Origin: Hofstenia miamia
Lineage: Eukaryota; Xenacoelomorpha; Acoela
Length of the DNA stretch: 64,000 nt
Direction: 5' to 3'
NCBI GenBank assembly: GCA_004352715.1
Contig: SCFE01000079.1
Span: forward strand, 994,871-1,058,870
Both the position numbers and the translations under genes were made by a program. Numbering within the stretch: the first letter of the stretch is position 1; each line of letters starts with the position of its first letter. Below the pieces are notes generated by a model. That model made no database searches and was not told the origin of the DNA. It saw only the letters and a program-made list of their open reading frames with translations. This document shows positions 12,169 to 24,614 of this stretch, piece by piece.

Positions 12169-13192
12169 GAATATATATATATATATATATATNNNNNNNN
12201 NNNNNNNNNNNNNNNNNNNNNNNNNNNNNNNNNNNNNNNNNNNNNNNNNNNNNNNNNNNNNNNNNNNNNNNNNNNNNNNNNNNNNNNNNNNNNNNNNNNN
12301 NNNNNNNNNNNNNNNNNNNNNNNNNNNNNNNNNNNNNNNNNNNNNNNNNNNNNNNNNNNNNNNNNNNNNNNNNNNNNNNNNNNNNNNNNNNNNNNNNNNN
12401 NNNNNNNNNNNNNNNNNNNNNNNNNNNNNNNNNNNNNNNNNNNNNNNNNNNNNNNNNNNNNNNNNNNNNNNNNNNNNNNNNNNNNNNNNNNNNNNNNNNN
12501 NNNNNNNNNNNNNNNNNNNNNNNNNNNNNNNNNNNNNNNNNNNNNNNNNNNNNNNNNNNNNNNNNNNNNNNNNNNNNNNNNNNNNNNNNNNNNNNNNNNN
12601 NNNNNNNNNNNNNNNNNNNNNNNNNNNNNNNNNNNNNNNNNNNNNNNNNNNNNNNNNNNNNNNNNNNNNNNNNNNNNNNNNNNNNNNNNNNNNNNNNNNN
12701 NNNNNNNNNNNNNNNNNNNNNNNNNNNNNNNNNNNNNNNNNNNNNNNNNNNNNNNNNNNNNNNNNNNNNNNNNNNNNNNNNNNNNNNNNNNNNNNNNNNN
12801 NNNNNNNNNNNNNNNNNNNNNNNNNNNNNNNNNNNNNNNNNNNNNNNNNNNNNNNNNNNNNNNNNNNNNNNNNNNNNNNNNNNNNNNNNNNNNNNNNNNN
12901 NNNNNNNNNNNNNNNNNNNNNNNNNNNNNNNNNNNNNNNNNNNNNNNNNNNNNNNNNNNNNNNNNNNNNNNNNNNNNNNNNNNNNNNNNNNNNNNNNNNN
13001 NNNNNNNNNNNNNNNNNNNNNNNNNNNNNNNNNNNNNNNNNNNNNNNNNNNNNNNNNNNNNNNNNNNNNNNNNNNNNNNNNNNNNNNNNNNNNNNNNNNN
13101 NNNNNNNNNNNNNNNNNNNNNNNNNNNNNNNNNNNNNNNNNNNNNNNNNNNNNNNNNNNNNNNNNNNNNNNNNNNNNNNNNNNNNNNNNNNN
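12169..13192. other. (TA)n tract running into a 1000-bp assembly gap
   Basis: A run of TA dinucleotides leads directly into exactly 1000 N (12193-13192), the size commonly used as a placeholder. Any frame drawn across it is meaningless. Confidence 0.95.
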
Positions 13193-13688
13193 TTAAAGCC
13201 TCAGGTTATCCTACCTTTCGCCCGGAGTGATACCTTAAGCGTTGATCATGTTGATCAAATACATATAAGATAATAAAGATAATAAAAGATAATAAGAGGG
13301 CACTTTATGAAAACTATCTTATCCGAAAAATGCTAAAAGGTAATGTTAAATAAATATACGGCTGGGGAAATCTATAATAGTTAAAAGAAAAGCAACTGGA
13401 AGCTAGGGTAGCAAAACTTAAATTAAGCAGAAATAACACATTTTAGTATTTACAAATAATGGATAACAATAACACTCACTTGTGATCAAACGGTGAGTAA
13501 TAGCAGAACAAATGTTTAAAACTACTGCGATGTCTGAAATTCAAATTACGCAAACAAAATGGATTCCTCGTACGAGCAACCAATCAAAATACAAAGAATA
13601 TTCAATCACTAATTGTACATTGCTTAACGTCGCTATATTACTAAATCGACACATAATATCAATTTACAAATTAGGGATGCAAATATAC

Positions 13689-13722
<34 letters not shown>

Positions 13723-14230
13723 GTCCCCTCCTCATAGAAAAAGCTGGGTGCGCCCCTGGTTATTGCTCAAAGCAACCTAAATTAATTGCAATGTTTTTAT
13801 CGCTATAATCACGATATATTAATTGAAAAAATCTAGTGAAACATTCAAAAATGTTATTCACAAACTTTAATTTTTTTGAATAATAGTACTATTTTATTTA
13901 GTGTAGGCAGCTTGAATAACTCCTCCACTAAAATATTGACTTGAATTGATATTTTACCTATATTTTTTTGACAAAGCTAGGCATATGTTCTCTTGTGCAT
14001 GACTCTTCTCAAAGGCCTGTGTATTACTACATAGTGCTGTATACGAGTTCCTTTTATTCCAATAAGTTTAGTTTAATCTTTAAATTTTAGATTGCACAGT
14101 CATTTGCCATGAAAGAGCCCTGGATTTCGAAACTAGATGCTTGTAAGGATCAGTGTTTAGAATTTCACAACCAATTGCAACAATGATTTATACCTTTTTA
14201 CTTATTTTTACCCTTCTCTCCAAATGTTAA
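13193..14230. other. Non-coding sequence with (CATA)n and a MITE terminus
   Basis: No supported gene. A CATA tetranucleotide run occupies about 13690-13718. Directly after it, TAGTCCCCTCCTCATAGAAA followed by AAGCTGGGTGCGCCCCTG ends at 13758. The same terminus recurs at 52751 after a (TA)n/(CATA)n tract, so this is the right end of a short hAT-like MITE with a microsatellite core. The frame at 13512-13808 runs through the repeat and is discounted. Confidence 0.6.
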
Positions 14231-14237
14231 GTTTGAG

Positions 14238-17200
14238 GACTTACCATAAGTTTTTGGGGATAATACGGGACAAACTCAGAACTATGAATGAAATAACCGG
14301 ACGGAGGGCCGAAAGCCTGAGTTTAGCAAATTATTATTCCATATTTATATTTATAAGCTTTAATATTGCATTATAAAGTTTTCTACTTAGTTTGAATAAA
14401 AGTCTTATTACATTAATTAAAGGAAAACTAATGTTACTTTAAGCAAGACTACGTAAAAAATCAGACATTTATATGAAAAAAAGAAAACAAACACTGAGAA
14501 CAAAGAAACATCAAGCATTTTTACGGGGATGCATTCAGAAATCATTGTTTTTTGTGTTTGACTTTGCATATTTTTCAATTGAATGAACTTTTTTCAGAAA
14601 CCGTTTATTATTTCTTATTTTTGTGTAACAACAGCTCAAGCCAATATAGAGTTTGCAAATTAATAAACCCTCTACAGTTGACTTCTACACCGTACTCATT
14701 TCATCTGACCAAATAGTTTTCATCATAGAAAAAGTCTTTCAGCCGAATTGCCTGATAAACAAAATACATATTCCATTAGTTTTCTAAGATTAGCCACAGA
14801 TATGTTTTGATCTTTAAAATGACGGAAAAATTCATCCATTTTTTCACAATCCTTTTATTTCCATTCAGCCTCAAGAGATCTTGCCTCCAATAAGTTTTAG
14901 CTGGGACTACTTCATCAAACATATCATCAATATTAATTACAGCATATGCAACCATTTTGTTGATTTTTTTCTACAGCTGCTTCTATGTCAGCCCAATTGA
15001 AAATAGTTTTTCCTAACCAAAAAACTGTTCACCGTTTTCCCATAATTCAATATATGACAAGCAACAATTATAAAATCTGGAAAATTCTTTTCTAATCAAA
15101 TCTTCTTGGCATATTGCATTTTTTTCTTGAGCATTAAGCAATTTTTTGGTTCCATGTGAAATGAAAATGTTATCTAATCTTTCTTTCAGGTTAGTATTCA
15201 GTTTATTTCCAATACAGTATCAGTTATTGTTGCGTTTTTTTCGATAGTTAGAATAGTTTTGTTGAACAAGCCCAGCTGTTCATGAATAAACCGTAGATAA
15301 ATTTCTCCACATTTACTATTAAAAAATCTCTTTATCAGCAAAAAGCAATGTTCTTGGGAGCAAACATATGACTTTGACTTCAGTACTTCATAAATTTGAA
15401 GAACTCACTCTCTAACAGCTAATGAAGTCAGAAATCGTGTAATTCCGTGTCGTAGAAATTTCTTGTAGTCAATTGCCACAAATTCACACTCTTTTAGCTG
15501 GGGACCCCCACAATGCATATGTAAAAATATTTTTAAATCTTAATCACTAAGCTTTCCACTTCAATAGGAAGAACATCAACTGCAGTTTGAATACAGGTAT
15601 GCATAATATGATAACCACAGTCAAGCCAACACCGACAATATTTCTGCCTAGTTTCTTCTTCAAATAACGAAGCACATTGCTTTCCCTTTTCGCATTGCCT
15701 CTTCAAAGTTTATGCTGCAGTTATCACCACAGTATGCAACAATTTGTTGTGTTAAATCATTCTTCTTAAAAGTCGCCACTAAGCAACTTGAATGGAAATC
15801 TAAAGGTTTTGACTTTACTCCTTCTTCTGGCCAAAAATATCTCACCATAACAGATGATCAAACATATTCCATGAAATTTAGAGAGCATTAACAGTTCGTG
15901 ACTGAATAAAAAAATTATATGTTATGACTGTTTGGAGTGCATTTTCAGAAAAAATATGACTTTTTAGTATCAGTGAAAAGCCTCTCACCAAGTATATTAT
16001 CTCATTGAAACATACAATTTAATGAAACATGACATCTTTTTGGTTTGATGCATCTGTGGAAAGGGTAACAATGTTGATCTCCTTTAAATTATTCTTTAAT
16101 TCTTCTGCTGCTAATGGAACAATTGCATTATTTGGCCACCATTAACATGTCACAATCGTCTAGGAGTTTATTTTTTAAAAAAACTATCAAGTCTGATGTT
16201 CTTAGCAGCTAATTGTAAATTAGCGTTGTGTTTGACACTTTTTGTGTGATTATTTACATCTGAGCGACAACCATGAGAAATGAACAACTCAGACAAGCAG
16301 TGTGTACATTTGACATTGTCGTTTCTTCCATGCACTTGAATTAAGAACGCATAATCTGCTTGCAACTCACTTTTGAATGTGCATTTTCCCTTAATACCTT
16401 TAGACACAGTGACAACTGAAAGGGGTTACTTTTTAAAAATATTGTGAAACTTTTGTAATTGGTGATGATGACCTTCAATAAAACAATAGCGTAAGAACTT
16501 TTCTAATTCACTGACGATTAAGAAAAGTAGATTTAAATTTTTTAGGCTCACTGATTTTAATTTAAAAAGCATCCTATAATCTCAAACGGCTTTGGCTCAA
16601 TTATTATACGTTTGAAAACACTTTTAGTTGGAAAAATTTGATACTACTCTGCTACATTTAAAACATAGATCTTTCGCTTCTAATAATTGCTACTTAACAG
16701 CAATTGCTGAACTCTCTCTGAATTACTAACTGTTGAGAATTAATTTTTTGCAGTATAGACCAATCAAAGTAGCCTTTCTGAACCACTTTAATTAGCGCCT
16801 ATATGTGAAAAGAATCTATTCACCGTACTGTTAGCCTACTACATTACTCTACAGAATCTCAAGTTCTAGATTACTTTCAGCATAATATTACTCAAACATG
16901 ACCAAATGAAAGTTATTATGCCTTCTCCAACTCCAAGCATGACTAAAATGGCTTCTAATGCAGTAATTGCTGTAGTTTCATTGAAGTCAATAACATAATG
17001 ACGCAATAAATGTTACTAATTATTCCTTAACTAAAGGATTTCTCAAGCTATGCGTGATATTATACGCAACATAAAAAGCTAAAAAAAATTAAGATATTAA
17101 AATAAGCCTCAAATTAAAGCAAAGTTGTGTCTTTGAGACGAATTATTTCATAATTTTGCATCAGGTTGGAGTTAATTTTGAAAATTTCACTAAAGTACAA

Positions 17201-17285
17201 TTCCGAGACATTTAGCAAACCGGCACACGACATCGGGACGGACGTTTAAACCGGAACTGCCTTGGCCAAATCGGGACGTATGGTA
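14238..17285 (-). pseudogene. Decayed hAT element with BED-type zinc finger transposase
   Basis: Minus-strand fragments match in order a hAT-family transposase of the ZBED-like kind. 16407-16168 holds a zinc finger (CTHC...H-x5-H with the typical VNNHTKSVKHNANLQ helix). 16130-16040 reads VPLAAEELKNNLKEIN then TLSTDASNQKDV. 15848-15660 reads VRYFWPEEGV and then YCGDNCSINF, the conserved strand with a catalytic-type aspartate. 14960-14870 reads NIDDMFDEVVPAKTYW. Frames are broken throughout. An unrelated repeat of about 170 bp (15866-16030) splits the transposase between the DASNQKDV and VRYFW blocks. Possible ends are TTACCATAAGT near 14253 and its inverted match ACGTATGGTA near 17284, but I found no target duplication, so the limits are tentative. 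Confidence 0.7.
15866..16030. repeat. About 170-bp dispersed repeat, copy 1 (inside hAT transposase)
   Basis: Shares the words ACATATTCCATGAAATTTAG, AGAGCATTAACAGTTCGTGA, GACTGTTTGGAGTGCATTTT and AAAAGCCTCTCACCAAGTAT with 17682-17875, in the same orientation. It interrupts conserved transposase blocks and so behaves as an insertion or an intron of the ancestral element. No terminal inverted repeat was found. Confidence 0.8.
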
Positions 17286-17681
17286 GGTCTATATATGTAT
17301 ATTAAATTCTAAATTTAATAATGTAAGTGTTATTAAGATTTATTGAACATTATTCAATAATTACCTGCAAATAACAACGTCGAAGTTCAAACGCAATTAA
17401 TAATAACAAATACTCAATTTGCGGTTACAATTTTGCTTGAGTGATAAGATTGTTGACAACTGTAAAACATAAAGCAAGATCATTGGCAATCAAAGTGATA
17501 TGCAATATCTAAGCATGTTTCGATTGAACCATTTCAATAATTAAATCTAATAAAAATATTAAGAAATAAAATATTGAGAAAATAATTTTTAGTATGGAAT
17601 TGATTATTATGGCACCAAGGTTGACACATTTGGAAAATGACCTGTCAATTCTATAACAATGACTTGTTCCATTGATCAAAA

Positions 17682-17875
17682 CATATTCCATGAAATTTAG
17701 AGAGCATTAACAGTTCGTGACTGAATAAAAAATTATATGTTGTGACTGTTTGGAGTGCATTTTCAGAAAAAATTATGAATATACTACTAAAATATGATTT
17801 TTTTAATATCAGTAAAAAGCCTCTCACCAAGTATATTACCTCATTGAAACAAATAATTTAATGAAAAATGATTTT
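17682..17875. repeat. About 190-bp dispersed repeat, copy 2
   Basis: Direct repeat of 15866-16030 with a few indels, including an extra ATATACTACTAAA-containing stretch. It lies outside the recognisable hAT region, about 400 bp beyond its putative right end. Identity of the unit is unknown. Confidence 0.8.
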
Positions 17876-18089
17876 GATTATGTTAATGTATATTTCAAAT
17901 ATTGCTTTTAGACAACCATTATTTTTTAAATTTTTATGCATTGAAATACTGAGAATATGAAGTACAATATTATCTTATCATGTTTAGAAATAATGTAATT
18001 TTTATACATAATTTGAAATTTCTCTGCTATTTAATGAATGAATTTTTAATTTTTTAGTGAAAAAAAGCTTAAAATTTTTTTGACACATA

Positions 18090-19185
18090 CAGTACAGGCC
18101 AAAAGTTTGGGAACACTTACCAAATTTAGAAATTTTTGTATTTTACACTAAAAAACGCAATGTAGAAACAATATAATAACATAATGTAGAACAATATGAT
18201 AACACCGTGTAGAAAGTAAATAGTTAATTCAGAAAAACTCACTAATATTTTGTATGTCCGCCATTATTGGGCAAACACGCAGCAATGCGATTTGACATTG
18301 ACTCGACCAGCTTTTTACAGTAATCATCAGTAATCTCTGTGCACCATACCACTTTAATTTGCTCCTTCAGATCATCGAGTGATGTGCGCTTCATCAGACA
18401 GTTTTTGATTTGATGCCAGTAGTTTTCTATGACGTTGAGGTCAGTGGAATTTCCCGGCCAGTTCTCAAGCAGCCGAAAGTCTTGTGCTGCAATCCACTGT
18501 TTCACAACTTTGGTGCTGTGGCAAGGAGTTTCATTACTTGATGCCACATCTCAGGAGTGTAGTGTTGGTATTGCCTGCAGAAGCACACCGGTATTGAATG
18601 TTCTTTGAAGACAATGAGGGTTTGGCTGCTGGTTTGCACGATGGAAGGTCAAAGGTAGTATTCAATTGACGCCTAATGGTGCGTGTTGATACATCCTGCA
18701 CTAGCGCACCTAGATTTGCTTTGACTTCAAAAGATGAAGATAATGGTTGATTGACGATGTAATGGTGATTGAGACGGTCAGTCTGAGGGGTGTCACTTTT
18801 GGTCTGCTAGACCCCCATTCGAGGGGAAAAATTTTGCAGTTGCTGATAGCGAGTAACACTTCTGGATACCGAAGATACTGACCCGCACATTCTAACAGCT
18901 ATAGCGCGATAATTGTACCCCTCCTCGTACAAGATATGAATTTGAGTACGCTTTGTTGGTGAAATTTCACTACCACAGGCCATATTTCAAACTATAATGA
19001 TAGTGCTTTTTCAGTGAAAATGTATTGTGTGTAAATCTAAAGTTGGCTTAATTTGATTGGCTAAATGAATCGGTTGTAAATTCTAAGAAAAAATTGGGAA
19101 TTCCAGAAATTTTACGAAGTTTCCAGGAAATAGCATAAAACACGCTTTAGACAAATTACTGTTCCCAAACTTTTGGACAGTACTG
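18090..19185 (-). mobile_element. Tc1/mariner element with degenerate transposase
   Basis: The termini are CAGTACAGGCCAAAAGTTTG (18090) and the inverted CAAACTTTTGGACAGTACTG (19185), flanked by TA on both sides (18088-18089 and 19186-19187), the Tc1/mariner target duplication. The minus strand holds a transposase relic. An N-terminal helix-turn-helix begins MACGSEISPTKRTQIH at 18981, and a C-terminal piece at 18547-18242 carries LLENWPGNSTDLNVIENYWH, the block around the last catalytic acidic residue (here within NVIENYW). The middle of the DDE domain is missing or scrambled and stops interrupt the frame. At 1096 bp the element is shorter than a typical full-length Tc1, so it is dead. Confidence 0.92.
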
Positions 19186-19480
19186 TATAAGGAAATGTAG
19201 TTTATTTTGCAATATACTTGTCTTGAAACTGAGTATATATATATATACTATATATATACTATATATACTATATATATATACTATATATATACTATATATA
19301 TACTATATATATATACTATATATATACTATATATATATATATATATATATATNNNNNNNNNNNACAGTACTGTATAAGGAAATGTAGTTTATTTTGCAAT
19401 ATACTTGTCTTGAAACTGAGTATATATATATATACTATATATATACTATATATATATTATATATATACTATATATATTCA
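19186..19480. repeat. TA-rich tandem repeat with an 11-N gap and duplicated Tc1 flank
   Basis: 19230-19352 is a TA array interspersed with ACTATATAT units, followed by 11 N (19353-19363). The sequence then restarts with ACAGTACTGTATAAGGAAAT, repeating the last bases and flank of the Tc1 element (first seen at 19178). A third copy, extending further into the Tc1 3' end, begins at 24452. This is the signature of unmerged contig ends broken in the microsatellite. Confidence 0.85.
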
Positions 19481-20512
19481 CACATTTACATGTGTAATTG
19501 CAAATAGATAATTTATTATTCATGGAAATGAAATCAAACTTAACTTTAAAGTTCTTGCAAATTCTATGCTAATTTTTGAACATATATTGAAATTAATGTT
19601 AGATTGGTCCTTAAAGTTTCAATTTGGAAAAGTTTCATGGTAATTAATATAATTGTTCCTGGATATTACAACTAGTAATAAAGAAAGGTTGAAACTTTGA
19701 GAAATGATTTTTCGAGTTTGCTGTTTACAATGCAAAGTGGTAGGTGTGCAAATTGTTTTTGTTGTTCAAACAAAGATATACCACATTATTTGTTACAGTG
19801 TTCTACATTATAGATTCAAACAAATTTTTTTCAAATTTAAGGAACACTTAAAATTTGATTTAAAGCTTTAGACAGGAATTTGCAATATCTTGGAAGCCCT
19901 TTAAACTTAGGTTGGTTTTGTTTCCATGGATCACAATCTAAAATTAATAATTCATAATTAGAATATATGAACCTTGAACAGTGTCATGAATTCTAGAGCA
20001 AAATTTACAACGATCTTATATAGATTGAACAAGTGTGCTTTAAACTTTCTGAAGCAGACGTTTACATGTAACTGAATGTTCTTTTCATATCAAATTTGAC
20101 ATTGATAGTCTAAGTTCAATCAAATCACTCCAATGTTGTACCCCACTTCCTTGTTAAGTGCGTAATGATCATCATTTGATCGCTTTGGGCATTCATGAGT
20201 TTATTGGCCACAATTACATCAACATAATCAGCGATTTGTTTTGCATTTTGAGTCATATCTTCCAACAAGTCTATCAATGTTATCAAGAACACTTTTTTCT
20301 TCTCGATATGTGGTATTATTTTGGAATTGATGCATTGAAGATACAATAAGAATTGGCATTAATACCGTGTCCTAACAAGAACACAAGTTCCAATATAAGT
20401 TGTCAAATTTGCAGATAGAGGAAATTATCACCAATAACATTTCTTCCCTTTCCAACATATTTGATTAGAAGACTCAAAATTTTTTTGAGCGAATGTTCCA
20501 CAGTTCAGATAT
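19481..20512. other. Intergenic sequence; one unidentified 73-codon frame
   Basis: The minus-strand frame 20125-20346 starts with ATG and reads as a helical, charged peptide, but has no recognisable motif, splice context or homologue in the window. It may be an isolated exon or chance. Nothing else is supported. Confidence 0.35.
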
Positions 20513-20520
20513 ACCACTGC

Positions 20521-20894
20521 TGGAGCTGGGCGCCAGCCGGCTGAGCCGCCGCCGGAAAATTTAGACGGCTGAGCCGATTGATAATTAAAGGCATATCAAG
20601 ATAAAAGAAATATGTCATTAAATGGAAACCACATTTAAAGTCTTTGATATGGTAGTGACATTTAACATTGATTAGGTTATGACTTATTAATCAAATTATC
20701 TTTAAGCGCATGATGAACCTTTTTGCAATTAAATAGTTTCACAAAACTGCTTGCATCATATACGGTTTTACAGGGCTATAGTCCTTATAGGGTTTCTACA
20801 TAGAATAATATACAGTCTAATCCAGTTCTATAGATGTCGCTCAGCCGGCTGCCTACCGCTGACCTTGTGTGGCTGACACCGACGCTCACCTCTA
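20521..20894. mobile_element. hAT MITE, 374 bp
   Basis: Left end TGGAGCTGGGCG pairs with right end CGCTCACCTCTA as an imperfect inverted repeat (9 of 12 positions). CAGCCGGCTGAGC is found near both ends. The 8-bp flanks ACCACTGC (20513-20520) and ATCACTGC (20895-20902) are a target duplication with one mismatch. There is no coding capacity. The GC-rich ends stand out from the AT-rich interior. Confidence 0.82.
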
Positions 20895-20902
20895 ATCACT
20901 GC

Positions 20903-22672
20903 ACAAAGTCTCTTTTCCAGTGCATGTTATGCATTAAAGTGGAATTGAACTGCCCTTGTAATAGGACTTTTTGGCAATTCGACTAAGCTCAAACATAGCT
21001 TAGTAATTTTTGCAAAACAGCACCTAGATATTGGAGTGCATGTGCACGCCAAGCAGTCACAAGTATAAATTTTCGCAAGAGCATACTTTATGCAAATTGA
21101 ACCTGAAATTTTTTTTCTATTTGAAACGTTTGTTTGCTTAGTAAAAAGTCATAGAATTTAATTTGTGTAACTACAATATTTTTTCGAAAAATATTTAAGT
21201 AAACTTTGCTTGGGGTGCGATTGCACTCTAAACAGTCACGAACCCTTAAGTGCTTATGTGAAGAGGTGTATATTTAAGCAAATATGATTCAGTATTTTTG
21301 GTTTTTTGGAAGCTTAAGCTTGTTTTTGTGACACATTGTTCAGACTGAGATGTCTTCGCAGAAAAAATCATGGTAAACCTCTGACTATCTTTCTCAGACT
21401 AATTAAATTACTAAGTATTAGTAATAACACATTTTGATGCATTTAAAAATATTGGTAACACGTGAATCAATATAAAATAAACATACGATATTTATATATA
21501 GGACCCTAACATTTTCAAGACGTTATTGAGGTACTCTAGTGATCCTGGACACAATTAATTGGTCTTGGAAAGAGGCCACAATTTTACGGAATAGGCTAAG
21601 ATCAAGTATGTATTAAATAAAACAAATTTAATAATTATATTTTCCAAACAGAGAGCACTATAAAATGTTATTTTCAATAAAATCTCAGACAAATTTCAAC
21701 TTTATAGAAACCTAGCTAATAATAATTATTATTAATACTGCTTGCAACGAGTCAGTTTGTTAGCCAGTTTCGAAAAAAGCTTGATTTGCTTCAACTTAGG
21801 CTTTTAACCCCGGACAACCTATATTGCAAATAAAGTCACAAACTATTTTTTTCACATTTTTCTGCAATTTCCGCCAAGAAAATTAGGCAGAAATTCCCCA
21901 CAAAATTTTTTCCTATATTTGAAGAACATTAAAATACGATTTTTTTCAGTTGAGCATTCGATTTTTTAAAACACATTGAAATTCCTTCAATGGATCACCC
22001 AAGTCCCTTCCGGACAGACAGTGTGCAATTTAGTCGGTAGTAAGTGTTTAGATTTTTTTATGGAAGCCATCACAGTAGAAAATGCATGAGTATTTTAGGG
22101 TTAAATTTGTAGTATTTGTGAAAAAGGTATTGCAAAAGAATCTCATTAAATATGCTAGAGCACGACTATATTCACACATTACAGACAAGTCACAAAAATT
22201 TACAAAGTCAATGCATCTTGACTTGACTTCTTGAGGTGGCAGAATAATTACAAGCAAGCACCACATGGGAAGGAAAGCCAAAGTCATACTGTCTCAATAC
22301 TATATTAAAATATCTAAAAACATAAGGTTGTTCTGAATTTTATGGAATTCCTTATTGTGAAGAGAAAATATTATAAATGTAATCTTTTCGGTTAAATTTT
22401 TTTTTTCGTTTTCGTTTATTTATAAATTGGTTGTGTTATAGTACATTTTAAAAATATGACAGCTCCCTACTGATTATCAATTTCAAAAACCGCACCAATT
22501 CAAATACTTTGATTTCTATGATTCAAAGTTTAATTGAATTTCTTAGAAATATTACCGATATATGTTCATAAAGTATAATATTTAAAATTATTCAATTTAT
22601 TTTCTACTTACAAAAATATAAATTTACCACACAGTGTTATCTGTTTGCAATTGAAATAAAAAAGAATTAGGC

Positions 22673-22712
<40 letters not shown>

Positions 22713-23734
22713 CTATATTACAAGAAATAATAAACTGATTGCCTCTTAGTAACATGATTCGTAGTAACACCAAATATGAACATATTCAAAGTGTTTTTTT
22801 CGGTCATAAACATATTTGCAAGAATTGATTAGAAATGAAAAATATTAATTTTGCAAATATTTAGTAAGTTTGTAAGACCAAAAAAGCCTAAAATACTTTG
22901 TTAGGTGAAAATTAGGTTGAAATTCACATTAAAAAATGTCTACATTTTTTGTACAAGAATTATCAACATTTGATTTCAAAACAAACAAAATTTTCTAATG
23001 TTTAACGAAGTATTTATCGCTAAGAAAAGTTTTAGCAAAATATTTGTTGAAGTCCAAGCTTATTTTGTTATTTGTAAGGATTACTTTATACTACGTAATA
23101 GGCAGTACGTACTGATTTTTGGAGACAACACGATCAATATGTCAGGCAATTATTCAACCCTGAATCTTTTCGAAGTCTTATGTTTATAAGAACCAATAAG
23201 AACCATATTATTAAAGCAAGCTTAGTTTTAATAATAGAATCGAATCGAATCGATAATATACTTTTTATATGCTAACTGAATCGTAATCGAGTCGAATTGA
23301 AAAAGCCCGCATCGCCCAGGCTTAAAATGAATATATATATCACATTAATTTGATAAAATATGTTTATAGATGAATAAAATTTCATAAAAAATGATGCTTA
23401 CCATGTTATTCGTCCTTAAAGGAATAGTAATCTCTATGCTTTGATCAAGCTTGATGCGCTCTCTACACAAAAATACTGTTCAGTGATTGTGTAAAGCATT
23501 ACTAGATGCTTAGGCTGGTATTTTAGTTTAAGTTCCGCATGACAATTTACAATTTGATGCTAATAAAAGATTGAATGTATATCAAAAAGGGAATTCATAA
23601 TGAAATGATAAGCGTAATTTTAACAAAGATTCCTCAACGTATTGTATTGTACTTTATTGTATCAATTGATGCATAATTCAATCAATTGATAGCATTGTTA
23701 ATACATTGGCAATGTATCATTTGTATTAGTAATG
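20903..23734. other. Intergenic sequence with a GA microsatellite and GATTCG-type repeat fragment
   Basis: No supported gene. (GA)n occupies about 22675-22708. At 23236-23320 a repeated AATCGAATCGAATCGATAAT-like stretch is followed by GCCCGCATCGCCCAGGCTT, resembling the end of another small hAT-type MITE. Frames at 22048-22287 and 22998-23189 have no recognisable features. Confidence 0.45.
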
Positions 23735-24442
23735 CAATTTCATAAGCTCGCTAAATTTTATTGTTGGCTGTATAGAACAAGAAAGATTTTATGAAGCAAA
23801 TTTTATACATTTTTAGTATGCATGCATACATAGGGTTAATTCGCAGTTATAGTAAAAGCAAGGCCTGTATGGAATTTAATACGGCCCCAACGTTTATCAA
23901 CATTGGACTAAATGACTTCTTATATTTAGTGAAGAAGTTTGTCTCACTTCTTTGCATTAAAATTAAATTTATAATTGTATTTCTATTTAAGCTAACCAGA
24001 TTTAAATTGTAATCTACTTATTCAAGGCAAAAACAGGTTGAAATGTATGATTCAGTTGTCAAAGTTAGCGCTAACGTATATATATATACAATTTCATAAG
24101 CTCGCTAGATTTTATTGTTGGCTGTATAGAACAAGAAAGATTTTATGAAGCAAATTTTATACATTTTTAGTATGCATGCATACATAGGGTTAATTCGCAG
24201 TTATAGTAAAAGCAAGGCCTGTATGGAATTTAATACGGCCCCAACGTTTATCAACATTGGACTAAATGACTTCTTATATTTAGTGAAGAAGTTTGTCTCA
24301 CTTCTTTGCATTAAAATTAAATTTATAATTGTATTTCTATTTAAGCTAACCAGATTTAAATTGTAATCTACTTATTCAAGGCAAAAACAGGTTGAAATGT
24401 ATGATTCAGTTGTCAAAGTTAGCGCTAACGTATATATATATA
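23735..24442 (+). repeat. 354-bp tandem duplication
   Basis: Units 23735-24088 and 24089-about 24442 are nearly identical; the one difference I found is CTAAATT versus CTAGATT near the start. Each ends in GCGCTAACGTATATATATA. The contained 73-codon frame is therefore identical in both and is not independent evidence for coding. A single N follows at 24451. The array may be a true recent tandem duplication or an artefact at a (TA)n contig end. Confidence 0.85.
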
Positions 24443-24451
24443 TATAATATN

Positions 24452-24565
24452 GTTTCCAGGAAATAGCATAAAACACGCTTTAGACAAATTACTGTTCCCA
24501 AACTTTTGGACAGTACTGTATAAGGAAATGTAGTTTATTTTGCAATATACTTGTCTTGAAACTGA

Positions 24566-24611
<46 letters not shown>
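24452..24611 (+). repeat. Third copy of the Tc1 3' end and flank, then (TA)n
   Basis: 24452-24567 repeats 19124-19239: the last about 60 bp of the Tc1 element including GTTCCCAAACTTTTGGACAG, the TA, and the same downstream flank as far as AAACTGAGTATATAT. Because the non-element flank is shared, this is the same insertion site seen again, not a second Tc1 insertion. It is followed by a long pure TA run. Confidence 0.88.

Positions 24612-24614
<3 letters not shown>

Noticed and set aside
13691-13718. Regular CATA spacing as a CRISPR-like or satellite array
   Set aside because: It is a plain tetranucleotide microsatellite without spacers.
23791-24366. Two identical 73-codon frames suggesting a conserved small protein
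   Set aside because: Identity is explained by the 354-bp tandem duplication; no independent evidence of coding.
24452-24567. A second Tc1 insertion
   Set aside because: The non-element flank is identical to the first site, so it is the same locus repeated by assembly or duplication.
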